Below, one piece after another: positions 1-6,460 of a stretch of DNA of 21,771 bases; the stretch's first letter is position 1; each line of letters starts with the position of its first letter. Source of the DNA: JBBSVE01 sp038233815 (GTDB taxonomy: Bacteria > Pseudomonadota > Alphaproteobacteria > Rhodobacterales > Rhodobacteraceae). Position numbers and translations under genes: made by a program. Under the pieces are notes generated by a model. The model did no database searches and was not told the DNA's origin. It saw only the letters and a list, made by a program, of their open reading frames with translations. Where the stretch lies: the NCBI GenBank assembly GCA_038233815.1, contig JBBSVE010000045.1:1-21771 (forward strand), read 5' to 3'.

Positions 1-109
1 TCGGGTCGATTGCGGGCGGTGCGGTCTGCGCCATCCCCGGCGACACGAACGCGAGAGCCACGAGAAGGGCCGCAAGGGCGGGATTGAGTAACCGGAGATG
101 CGCTTTCAT
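1..109 (-). CDS. Secreted protein, N-terminal fragment (runs off window)
   Basis: Reading leftwards from an ATG whose complement lies at 107-109, the frame stays open for 36 codons to the window edge. It begins MKAHLRLLNPALAALLVALA and continues to a VSPGMAQT-like stretch. This is a typical Sec signal peptide: a short basic start, a hydrophobic core around residues 10-22, and a likely signal peptidase I cut after the Ala of GMA (about residue 27). The mature part visible is only a Pro/Ala-rich start, so the function cannot be named. It diverges from the SCP2 gene with about 80 bp between the starts. No strong Shine-Dalgarno sequence is visible. A weak -10-like TACACT lies upstream, but I found no convincing -35 partner. 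Confidence 0.6.
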   Translation of the reverse strand, partial: MKAHLRLLNPALAALLVALAFVSPGMAQTAPPAIDP

Positions 110-190
110 AAGGGGCGAGTGTAGCGTCGGGCGGACAAAAGACCAGCCGCCCGAGGCCGCATCGAACGGAATGAAACGAAGGGGACGGCG

Positions 191-475
191 ATGAGTGCGG
201 TAATCGACGAGGCGGTGAAGCAACTTTCCGCCAAGGTGCAGGAGTTCGACGGGATCGCGAAGTTCGTGGTCAACGGCGAGGGGTCGATCATGATCGACCG
301 CGCGGGCGTGCGCGAGGGGGACGAGGAGGCCGACGTGGTGATGACCGCCGATGCGGATGTGTTCCGCGCGATCCTCGACGGCGCGATGGACCCGACGAGC
401 GCCTTTCTGTCTGGCAAACTCGCGGTCGAGGGGTCGATGGCGATGGCCATGCAACTCGCCGCCGCTCTGTCGTGA
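191..475 (+). CDS. SCP2 sterol-binding domain protein
   Basis: The 94-residue product is a stand-alone SCP2-like lipid-binding domain. The family binds hydrophobic ligands such as acyl chains or sterol-like lipids in a cytoplasmic pocket. Supporting features are the length (close to one SCP2 domain), the FDGIAKFVVNGEGSIMID strand region at residues 19-36, the DEEADVVMTADADVF segment typical of the SCP2 core, and the C-terminal LSGKLAVEGSMAMAMQL helix. AAGGGGA lies about 7 nt before the ATG, a good ribosome-binding site. The stop overlaps the GTG start of the downstream hydrolase (GTGA), so the two are probably translated together. That suggests a shared job in lipid handling. The real ligand is unknown. 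Confidence 0.85.
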   Translation: MSAVIDEAVKQLSAKVQEFDGIAKFVVNGEGSIMIDRAGVREGDEEADVVMTADADVFRAILDGAMDPTSAFLSGKLAVEGSMAMAMQLAAALS

Positions 476-1395
476 CCCCGGACGCCCCCTTTCATGCCGG
501 CATCGCGGAGGGGCCGGAGGGGGGCCATGCGGTCTGGCTCCGCACGCGGGACGGGGTGCGTATCCGGCTCGGCCTCTGGCCCGAGGGCGCGAAGGGCACG
601 GTCCTGATCTGCCCCGGGCGCACCGAATACGTCGAGAAATACGGCCGCACGGCGGCGGCGCTGGCCGCGCGGGGCTATGGCTGCGTGGCGGTGGACTGGC
701 GCGGTCAGGGGCTGTCCGACCGCCCCGCGAAGGAGCGGATGCTGGGCCATGTCGCGCGCTTCACCGACTTCCAGACCGATCTGGCCGCTGTCACGGCGTA
801 TCTCGCCCCCCGCCCCCCGGCCTTCCTGATCGCCCACTCCATGGGGGGCGCCATCGCCCTGCGCGCGATGATCGCGGGGCTGCCGGTGCGGGCCGCGGCC
901 TTCAGCGCGCCGATGTGGGGGATTGGGCTATCGACCCCCATGCGGATCGGCGCGCGCGTGCTGTCGGGCGTGGCGCGGATTTTCGGGCAGGGGGAGCGGT
1001 TCGCGCCGGGAACCGGGCTGCGGAGCTATGTGAAGAGTGCGGCGTTCGAGGGCAATCTGCTGACGCGGGATGCCGAGACCTACGCATGGATGCAAAGCCA
1101 GCTGACCGCCGAGCCTGCGCTGGCCCTCGCGGGGCCGTCGATCCATTGGTTGCGCGAAGCGATGGACGAATGCGACGCCCTGCGCCCCATGCCCTCGCCC
1201 GACATCCCCGCCTTCTGCGCGCTGGGGTCTGCGGAACGGCTCGTCGATCCGGCGGCGATACGGACGCGGATGGACGCTTGGCCCGGCGGCACGCTGGAAA
1301 TCATGGCGGATGCAGAGCATGAGGTGATGATGGAGATCCCGTCGGTGCGGGAGGCGTTCTACGACCGGGCAGCGGCCCTGTTCGATCGCGCCTGA
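472..1395 (+). CDS. Alpha/beta hydrolase, lysophospholipase-like
   Basis: The 307-residue protein is a serine hydrolase of the monoglyceride lipase/lysophospholipase type, expected to cleave ester bonds in lipids. The nucleophile elbow is AHSMGG with Ser123, a variant of GxSxG with Ala in first position. The likely acid is Asp259 in ERLVDP and the catalytic His is His283 in DAEHEVMME, a motif often seen in this family. The oxyanion-hole region is CPGRTEYVEKYG (residues 48-59). There is no signal peptide, so it is probably cytoplasmic. The GTG start at 472 overlaps the SCP2 stop by 4 bp. The gene ends 3 bp before the stop of the convergent dehydrogenase, with no room for a terminator between them. 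Substrate is not determined. Confidence 0.85.
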   Translation: MTPDAPFHAGIAEGPEGGHAVWLRTRDGVRIRLGLWPEGAKGTVLICPGRTEYVEKYGRTAAALAARGYGCVAVDWRGQGLSDRPAKERMLGHVARFTDFQTDLAAVTAYLAPRPPAFLIAHSMGGAIALRAMIAGLPVRAAAFSAPMWGIGLSTPMRIGARVLSGVARIFGQGERFAPGTGLRSYVKSAAFEGNLLTRDAETYAWMQSQLTAEPALALAGPSIHWLREAMDECDALRPMPSPDIPAFCALGSAERLVDPAAIRTRMDAWPGGTLEIMADAEHEVMMEIPSVREAFYDRAAALFDRA

Positions 1396-1398
1396 CGG

Positions 1399-2277
1399 TC
1401 AAGCCCCCACGACGATATGGGCCGGCGCGGGCCTGCCGTCGAAGAAATCGAGGATGTTCTGCGCCGCCATCATCCCCATGCGCCGGAACGACGCCTCCCC
1501 CATTGCCGCCGTGTGCGGGGTGAGGATCAGGCGCGGCGCGCGGCGCAGGGGATGGTCGGGCGGCAGCGGCTCCTCCTCCGTCACATCAAGCGCCGCGCCG
1601 CCGAGATGCCCGCTCTCCAGCGCCCGTACCAGCGCCGCCTCCTCCACCAGCCCGCCCCGCGCGCAATTCACGAGGAGCGCGCCCGGAGGCATCAGGGCTA
1701 GCGCGTCCGCGTCGATCATATGGCGCGTGGCGGGCGTCAACGGGCAGTGCAAGGAGACCACGTCGACGCACGGCAAGGCATCCTGCAACACGGTCGCGGT
1801 CGGAAACGCCGTGTCCTGCGCCTTGCGGACCAGCACCGTCACCTCCATCCCGAACGCGGCACCGAGCGTCGCCACGCGGCGTCCGGTGGACCCGAAGCCC
1901 ACGACCAGTAGCCGCAAGCCCTCCAAACCGCGCACGGCGACAGTGCGGTGGGCAGCGCTCTGTCCACCCAGATCGCGGGCCAGCGCCAGCATCAGCATCA
2001 GCGACTGCTCGGCCACGGCGCCGGCATTGGCGCCGGGCGTGTTCATCACCGCGACCCCCGCCGCCCGCGCGACCTCCAGTGGGATGTTGTCGATCCCCGC
2101 CCCGTGCTTTGCGATCAGCCGAAAGCCCGCGACTTCCGCGTCCGTGAGGCGACGGGTGCGGACGAGGCAGGCGTCGGCAGGCCCCACCTCCGGCCCCGCG
2201 ACCGTCCAGCCTGCATCGCGCAAAAGGGCGACCGCGTCGGGATGGACCGCCTCCGTTACCACGACGCGGCGCGTCAC
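1399..2277 (-). CDS. D-2-hydroxyacid dehydrogenase (NAD-dependent)
   Basis: The 292-residue protein belongs to the D-isomer-specific 2-hydroxyacid dehydrogenase family (phosphoglycerate, glyoxylate and hydroxypyruvate reductase type). It is slightly shorter than most members, which are usually above 300 residues. The nucleotide-binding glycine motif is GFGSTG (residues 127-132). The catalytic set is complete: Arg207 in NCARGG, Glu236 in DVTEEEPLP and His255 in LTPHTAA. The N-terminal substrate domain carries KHGAGIDNI (residues 57-65), also typical. It starts with GTG at 2277, overlapping the Anbu TGA by 4 bp (GTGA on the minus strand), with no obvious ribosome-binding site of its own. Translation therefore probably depends on reinitiation after Anbu. 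The substrate cannot be told from sequence. Confidence 0.88.
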   Translation of the reverse strand: MTRRVVVTEAVHPDAVALLRDAGWTVAGPEVGPADACLVRTRRLTDAEVAGFRLIAKHGAGIDNIPLEVARAAGVAVMNTPGANAGAVAEQSLMLMLALARDLGGQSAAHRTVAVRGLEGLRLLVVGFGSTGRRVATLGAAFGMEVTVLVRKAQDTAFPTATVLQDALPCVDVVSLHCPLTPATRHMIDADALALMPPGALLVNCARGGLVEEAALVRALESGHLGGAALDVTEEEPLPPDHPLRRAPRLILTPHTAAMGEASFRRMGMMAAQNILDFFDGRPAPAHIVVGA

Positions 2278-2999
2278 AGTGTGATCTGAGTGAACCCGTC
2301 CCGAAGTGCGCGCGACCAGGCGTCGGACATTTCGCGGAACTGGTCGTCACCGGCCTCGATCCGTCGCCGTTCGGTTATCCGGCAAGTGTCCTTCTCGATC
2401 ACCGCGAGATCCAGCGGCATCCCGACCGAGAGGTTGGAGCGCAGCGTCGAATCCATCGACAGCAGCATCGCTTTCTGCGCGTCCTTCAGCGAGGTCTCGG
2501 GCGTCACCACCCGGTCAAGGATCGGCTTGCCATATTTGTGCTCGCCGACCTGAAGATAGGGCGTGTCGTCGGTGGCCTCGATGAAATTGCCTTCGGGATA
2601 GATCAGGAACATCCGCATCGCCCCCCCTTTCCTCTGCCCCGCGACGATGAGGGACGCCGACGCCCCCTGCGACATCGCGGCGAGCTTGTCGTCAATCTCG
2701 CGCCGCACACGGGCCAGAAGGTCGCCCACGATCTCCGCCACCTTCAGCATCGTGGGCGCGCGCATGATGGAGGTTTCCTCGCTCGCGTCCGGATGCTCGA
2801 TCGCGTCACGCAGGCGTGCCATCGCGGTCTGCGTCACCGACAGGCTGCCCGCCGTCATGATCGCGATGACCCGCTCGCCCGGCTCCTCGAAGACGAACAT
2901 CTTGCGGTAGGTCGCGATGTTATCGAGGCCCGCATTGGTCCGGGTGTCCGACAGAAGGACGATGCCCTTGTTCAGAAGAAGGCCGACGCAATAGGTCAT
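2274..2999 (-). CDS. Anbu, proteasome-related peptidase
   Basis: The 241-residue protein is an Anbu-type (ancestral beta subunit) member of the Ntn-hydrolase fold shared by HslV and the 20S proteasome. It starts MTYCVG. Removal of Met by methionine aminopeptidase would expose Thr1 as N-terminal nucleophile without a propeptide. In mature numbering the other active-site residues are Asp17 (in LLSDTRTN) and Lys32 (in YRKMFVF). The C-terminal SMDSTLRSNLSVG segment (residues 181-193) matches the conserved Asp/Ser region of proteasome-type subunits. Characterised relatives form helical or lock-washer assemblies rather than closed HslV rings, and their substrates are not established. It follows the transglutaminase gene after a 33-bp gap containing a small hairpin; the ribosome-binding site is a modest CGGAAA. 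No unfoldase gene is present nearby. Confidence 0.92.
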   Translation of the reverse strand: MTYCVGLLLNKGIVLLSDTRTNAGLDNIATYRKMFVFEEPGERVIAIMTAGSLSVTQTAMARLRDAIEHPDASEETSIMRAPTMLKVAEIVGDLLARVRREIDDKLAAMSQGASASLIVAGQRKGGAMRMFLIYPEGNFIEATDDTPYLQVGEHKYGKPILDRVVTPETSLKDAQKAMLLSMDSTLRSNLSVGMPLDLAVIEKDTCRITERRRIEAGDDQFREMSDAWSRALRDGFTQITL

Positions 3000-3026
3000 G
3001 GAAATTTCCGTTGGGGTTGGGTGCGG

Positions 3027-3042
3027 CGGACCTTATGGTCCG
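3027..3042 (-). promoter_or_regulatory. Hairpin with the transglutaminase stop codon in its loop
   Basis: CGGACCTTATGGTCCG is a perfect 6-bp stem with a 4-nt loop. On the transcript strand the loop is AUAA, containing the UAA stop codon of the transglutaminase gene (complement of 3033-3035). No U-run follows, so it is not a standard terminator. It sits at the only junction in this operon that is neither overlapping nor within 4 bp, just before Anbu. It could adjust Anbu translation or mark an RNA-processing site, but a chance stem is possible. Confidence 0.4.
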
Positions 3043-3938
3043 GACTGGCGCACCGCAACCGTCACGTCGAGCCGTTCCTCCGCCTCGCCGCGCGCCGTGC
3101 CCTTGATGGGTGCCGCGTCATGCGCGTCCATCCCCGAGCCGAGCCGGATGTAGCGTGCATCGGGACAGCAGGCATTTGCGGGATCGAACCCGACCCATCC
3201 CAACCCTTCGACATGGACCTCCGCCCAGGCATGGGCGGCCCCCCCTGCCGGAGTCTGGCCCTGGCTCTGGCTTTGTCCGCCGCCACCCTGACTTTGGCTC
3301 TGGCTCTGACTCTCGCCGGCATCGCCCGCCGCCGGAGCATCGGCCCGCAGATCGCCGTCCATGTAGAGATAGCCCGAGACGTAGCGCGCAGGCATCCCCA
3401 AATGCCGGGCGCAGGCAATGAGGGCGTGCGCGTGGTCCTGACAGACGCCCTCGCCCTGCGCCAGCGCCTCGGCCGCCGTGGTCGCGGCATTTGTCGTGCC
3501 GGGCACCCAACGGATCGCCTCCGCGATCGCGGTCGCGAGCCGGTGCACCGCATCGAGCGTCACCTCCCCGCCCGACGCCTCCTCGGCCAGCGCACCCAGG
3601 GCGCTATCGGCATCGGTCATCGGGGTCCGGTCGAGATAGCAGAGCGGATGTGCCCCCTCGCGGTGGCCGCGCAGGATGCCGGCGAGGTCGGTGGTCTCCA
3701 CCTCGCCCCGCACGGTGACCACGATTTCTTCCACCGGGCCCAGCACGGACCAGCTTTGCACCGCGTCGCCGGCACCGTCGCGGTAGTGTCCGCCGCGTAG
3801 CCCGTCCGTCACGCTTATGTCCCAATCGAGCATCCGCTGCCCGTCGAAGACCGACGGCGTCAGGCGGTGGCTCTGAACCACGCCCCGGACGGGCTGGGAG
3901 TAGCGGTAGCGGGTCACATGCTCGACCGTCAGGCGCAT
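3033..3938 (-). CDS. Transglutaminase-like cysteine enzyme of the Anbu operon
   Basis: The 301-residue protein has the N-terminal bacterial transglutaminase beta domain (MRLTVEHVTRYRYSQPV) followed by the papain-like transglutaminase core. The catalytic triad is complete: Cys166 in GEGVCQDHAH, His236 in AAHAWAEVHV and Asp252 in GFDPANA. Prokaryotic members can act as cysteine proteases or amide-transfer enzymes, and which applies here is unknown. It is cytoplasmic, with no signal peptide. Between the Cys and His motifs lies an inserted low-complexity stretch of Ser-Gln and Gly repeats (residues about 210-228) that I do not recall as standard for the family. Its ATG overlaps the alpha-E stop by one base (TGATG), and AGGGGA inside the end of the alpha-E gene serves as ribosome-binding site. 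Confidence 0.92.
   Translation of the reverse strand: MRLTVEHVTRYRYSQPVRGVVQSHRLTPSVFDGQRMLDWDISVTDGLRGGHYRDGAGDAVQSWSVLGPVEEIVVTVRGEVETTDLAGILRGHREGAHPLCYLDRTPMTDADSALGALAEEASGGEVTLDAVHRLATAIAEAIRWVPGTTNAATTAAEALAQGEGVCQDHAHALIACARHLGMPARYVSGYLYMDGDLRADAPAAGDAGESQSQSQSQGGGGQSQSQGQTPAGGAAHAWAEVHVEGLGWVGFDPANACCPDARYIRLGSGMDAHDAAPIKGTARGEAEERLDVTVAVRQSGP
3255..3311 (-). repeat. Ser-Gln repeat tract inside the transglutaminase gene
   Basis: In the minus-strand reading, codons for Ser-Gln alternate four times, then four Gly, then Gln-Ser-Gln-Ser-Gln-Gly-Gln (residues about 210-228). The DNA is a run of imperfect 6-bp units of the AGCCAG type. The codons vary (AGT, AGC, CAG, CAA), so the amino-acid pattern is kept more strictly than a recent slippage product would show. 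It lies in a hydrophilic insert between catalytic Cys166 and His236. Confidence 0.85.
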
Positions 3939-4888
3939 CAGCGAACGTCCCCTGTGAGATAGCCCGCGAAGACCTTGAGCGCGAGAGAATGGGTCCGGTC
4001 CACGAAGCGGGTCAGGAACTCGTGCAGCCCTTCCTCGAAGACATCCTCGACCGTCAGGTTGCCGAGGCTCGCCTGCAGATCGCGCGCATAGCCCCGCGCC
4101 TCCACCGGACGGTCATAGCGCCGCCCGAGCCGGTCGAGATGCGTGACGAGCCCGTCGATGCAGGTAATGAGAGAGCGCGGACAATGCGGGTTCAGGATCA
4201 GGAAATGCGCGATCTTGGCCGCCGTCACATCGCCCCCGTAGGCCCAGTGGAACGACCGGTGCGAAGACATCGCCCGCAGCAGCACCGTCCACTGGTAGTT
4301 GTCGAGACCGGAGCCGACATATTCGATCTTCGGCAGCAGCACGTAGTATTTCACGTCGAGAAGCCGCGCCGTGCTGTCGGCCCGTTCCAGATAGTAGCCG
4401 ATGTTGATGAAATCGTAGCCATCCTGACGAAGCTGCGTCGCCTCGAACGCGCCGCGCATCAGCGCGGTGTTGCGCATCGTCCATTCCGTCAGGCGCGACA
4501 GATCCAGTTCCGAGCGCGGCGTGCGTTCCAGCTGGCGCATCTCCTGAAAGGCCGAGTTGATCGCGTCCCAGACCTGCGTCGTGAGAGCGGTCCGCACGAT
4601 CCGCGCATTCTCCCGCGCCGCCGTGATGCAGGAGCAGACCGAGTTGGGGTTGTCGCGGTCGAAGAACAGGTGGCTCTCGATGTTTCTCTGCACCGGGTCG
4701 CCGTATTTCCGGGCGAAATCGTCCGACGTGCCGATCGCACGCAACAGGCTGTCCCATTCGGATCGGTAGCCATGAGACGACGGGATCAGCGAGATCCGCG
4801 CCCCCACCTCCAACAGTCGTGCCGCCGTCTCCGCCCGCTCCATGTAGCGCGCGATCCAGTAGAGGTTGTCTGCGGTCCGGCTCAGCAT
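3938..4888 (-). CDS. Alpha-E domain protein (COG2307 type)
   Basis: The 316-residue protein is an all-helical alpha-E family member, recognisable from its start MLSRTADNLYWIARYMERAE and from repeated Glu/Arg-rich helices such as YYLERADSTARLLDVKYY (about residues 164-181). No enzymatic motif is known. Members almost always sit beside a circularly permuted ATP-grasp gene and a transglutaminase gene, and are presumed to be partner or scaffold subunits. Some relatives are fused to the ATP-grasp protein. It is 4 bp downstream of the ATP-grasp stop, with a GGCGGAG ribosome-binding site embedded in the end of that gene, and its own stop overlaps the transglutaminase start. This tight packing supports a complex with defined stoichiometry, which is inference. 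Confidence 0.9.
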   Translation of the reverse strand: MLSRTADNLYWIARYMERAETAARLLEVGARISLIPSSHGYRSEWDSLLRAIGTSDDFARKYGDPVQRNIESHLFFDRDNPNSVCSCITAARENARIVRTALTTQVWDAINSAFQEMRQLERTPRSELDLSRLTEWTMRNTALMRGAFEATQLRQDGYDFINIGYYLERADSTARLLDVKYYVLLPKIEYVGSGLDNYQWTVLLRAMSSHRSFHWAYGGDVTAAKIAHFLILNPHCPRSLITCIDGLVTHLDRLGRRYDRPVEARGYARDLQASLGNLTVEDVFEEGLHEFLTRFVDRTHSLALKVFAGYLTGDVR

Positions 4889-4892
4889 CCCA

Positions 4893-6305
4893 TCACTCCG
4901 CCAGCACCCACGTATCCTTCACGCCACCCCCCTGCGATGAATTCACCACAAGGCTGCCTTCGGTGAGAGCAACCCGCGTGAGGCCCCCCGGCACCAGTTC
5001 GATCCGCTCCCCCACGAGGCAATAGGGCCTGAGGTCCACATGCCGGGGCGCAATCCCCTGCTCCACGAAGGTCGGCGTGGTCGACAGCGCCAGCGTCGGT
5101 TGCGCGATATAGTTGCCGGGATCGGCCTCGATCCGCGCGCGGAACGCGGCGACCTGAGCGGCCGAGGATTTCGGCCCCACCAGCATACCGTAACCGCCCG
5201 AGCCGTGCACCTCCTTCACCACCAGTTCAGCCAGGTGATCGAGCACGTAGCGCAGGTCGTCCGACTTGCCGCACTGCCAGGTCGGCACGTTCTTCAGGAT
5301 CGGCTCCTCGCCCAGATAAAAGCGGATCATTTCCGGCACGAAGGTATAGACCGCCTTGTCGTCGGCCACCCCCGCCCCCGGTGCCGAACAGATCGCCACC
5401 CCGCCGGACCGATACACATCCATCAGCCCCGGTATTCCCAGCATGGAATCGGGCCGGAAGCAGAGCGGGTCGATATGGCTGTCGTCGATCCGCCGGTAAA
5501 TCACGTCGACGCGTTTCGGCCCTTCGGTCGTGCGCATCCAGCAATATTCGCCCTCGACGAACAGATCCTGCCCCTCGACCAGCTCCACCCCCATCAGGTC
5601 GGCGAGAAAGCTGTGCTCGTAATAGGCCGAGTTGAAATGCCCCGGCGTCAGGATCACCACCACGGGCTCGCCGTCGCACTTGTTCGGCGCGACCGAGGCC
5701 AGCGTGCGGCGCAACAGGGCGGGATAGTTTTCCACCGGCTCGATCCGGTTCTCGCGAAAGAGGTCGGGGAACATCCGCATCATGATCTCGCGGTTTTCCA
5801 GCATGTAGCTGACGCCCGACGGCGTGCGGCAATTGTCCTCCAGCACGAAGAACTCGTCTGGCCCGGTGCGCACGAGGTCGATGCCGACGATGTGGCTGTA
5901 GACCCCCTTCGGCGGCACGATCCCCACCACGGCCTTCTCATAGGCCTCGTTGCGATAGACCAATCGTGCCGGGATACGCCCGGCCCGCACGATCTCTCCG
6001 CGCCCGTAGACATCGACGAGGAATGCATTGAGCGCCCGCGCCCGCTGCTTGATCCCGCGCTCCAGCCGCGCCCATTCGGCGGCGGTAAAAACCCGCGGGA
6101 ACATGTCGAACGGGATCAACCGGTCGGGATCGCCGCCCTCGCCGTAGACCGCGAAGGTGATCCCGATGCGCCGGAACAGCGTCTCCGCCTCGGCCTGTTT
6201 CATCTGGCGCAACTCGGACGGCATGGCCTTCATCCAGTCCTGCAGCCGCAAATAGGGTGCCCGGGCCTCGCCGTCCTGATACATCTCGTTGAAATAGGTC
6301 GTCAT
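4893..6305 (-). CDS. Circularly permuted ATP-grasp protein (COG2308 type)
   Basis: The 470-residue protein is the circularly permuted ATP-grasp type found in Anbu operons and predicted by comparative genomics to be an amide or peptide ligase. Visible family motifs are EDNCRTPSGVSYMLENRE (156-173), ILTPGHFNSAYYEHSFLA (218-235), YRRIDD (270-275), VVKEVHGSGGYGM with Lys364 as a likely nucleotide contact, YIAQP (399-403), VDLRPY (423-428) and the C-terminal NSSQGGGVKDTWVL (455-468). It is first in the operon. AGGGAG about 8 nt upstream of ATG is a good ribosome-binding site. The reaction has not been shown for any member I can name, so the ligase role is prediction from fold and context. No membrane segment or signal peptide is seen. 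Confidence 0.92.
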   Translation of the reverse strand: MTTYFNEMYQDGEARAPYLRLQDWMKAMPSELRQMKQAEAETLFRRIGITFAVYGEGGDPDRLIPFDMFPRVFTAAEWARLERGIKQRARALNAFLVDVYGRGEIVRAGRIPARLVYRNEAYEKAVVGIVPPKGVYSHIVGIDLVRTGPDEFFVLEDNCRTPSGVSYMLENREIMMRMFPDLFRENRIEPVENYPALLRRTLASVAPNKCDGEPVVVILTPGHFNSAYYEHSFLADLMGVELVEGQDLFVEGEYCWMRTTEGPKRVDVIYRRIDDSHIDPLCFRPDSMLGIPGLMDVYRSGGVAICSAPGAGVADDKAVYTFVPEMIRFYLGEEPILKNVPTWQCGKSDDLRYVLDHLAELVVKEVHGSGGYGMLVGPKSSAAQVAAFRARIEADPGNYIAQPTLALSTTPTFVEQGIAPRHVDLRPYCLVGERIELVPGGLTRVALTEGSLVVNSSQGGGVKDTWVLAE

Positions 6306-6460
6306 TCCGCTCCCTGCCCGGACCGTACCGAAAGGCCATTGTCCGTAGCGCCACTAAATCAGGCGGCGCGGGTCAAAGAAAGGGGGCGCGTCCGTTTTAT
6401 CCCGAACCAACCCGGCACAGACCGCTCGACGCCCGTCTCCATGACGCTAACTTCCAGACC
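6306..6460. promoter_or_regulatory. Divergent intergenic region, Anbu operon / exonuclease-ligase
   Basis: This 155-bp stretch separates the divergent starts of the ATP-grasp gene and the exonuclease gene, so it must carry both promoters unless transcription comes from farther away. Towards the Anbu operon there is a TTGACC -35-like element (complement of 6371-6376), but no matching -10 box 17-18 bp further. Towards the exonuclease there is a weak TAACTT at 6448-6453 about 7 bp before the ATG, which would give a nearly leaderless transcript. That would fit the lack of a ribosome-binding site there. I could not define either promoter with confidence. Confidence 0.5.

Noticed and set aside
3251..3320. 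Frameshift or assembly error in the transglutaminase gene
   Set aside because: The repeat is in frame, the catalytic motifs on both sides are intact and the codon use varies, so a real coding insert is more likely.
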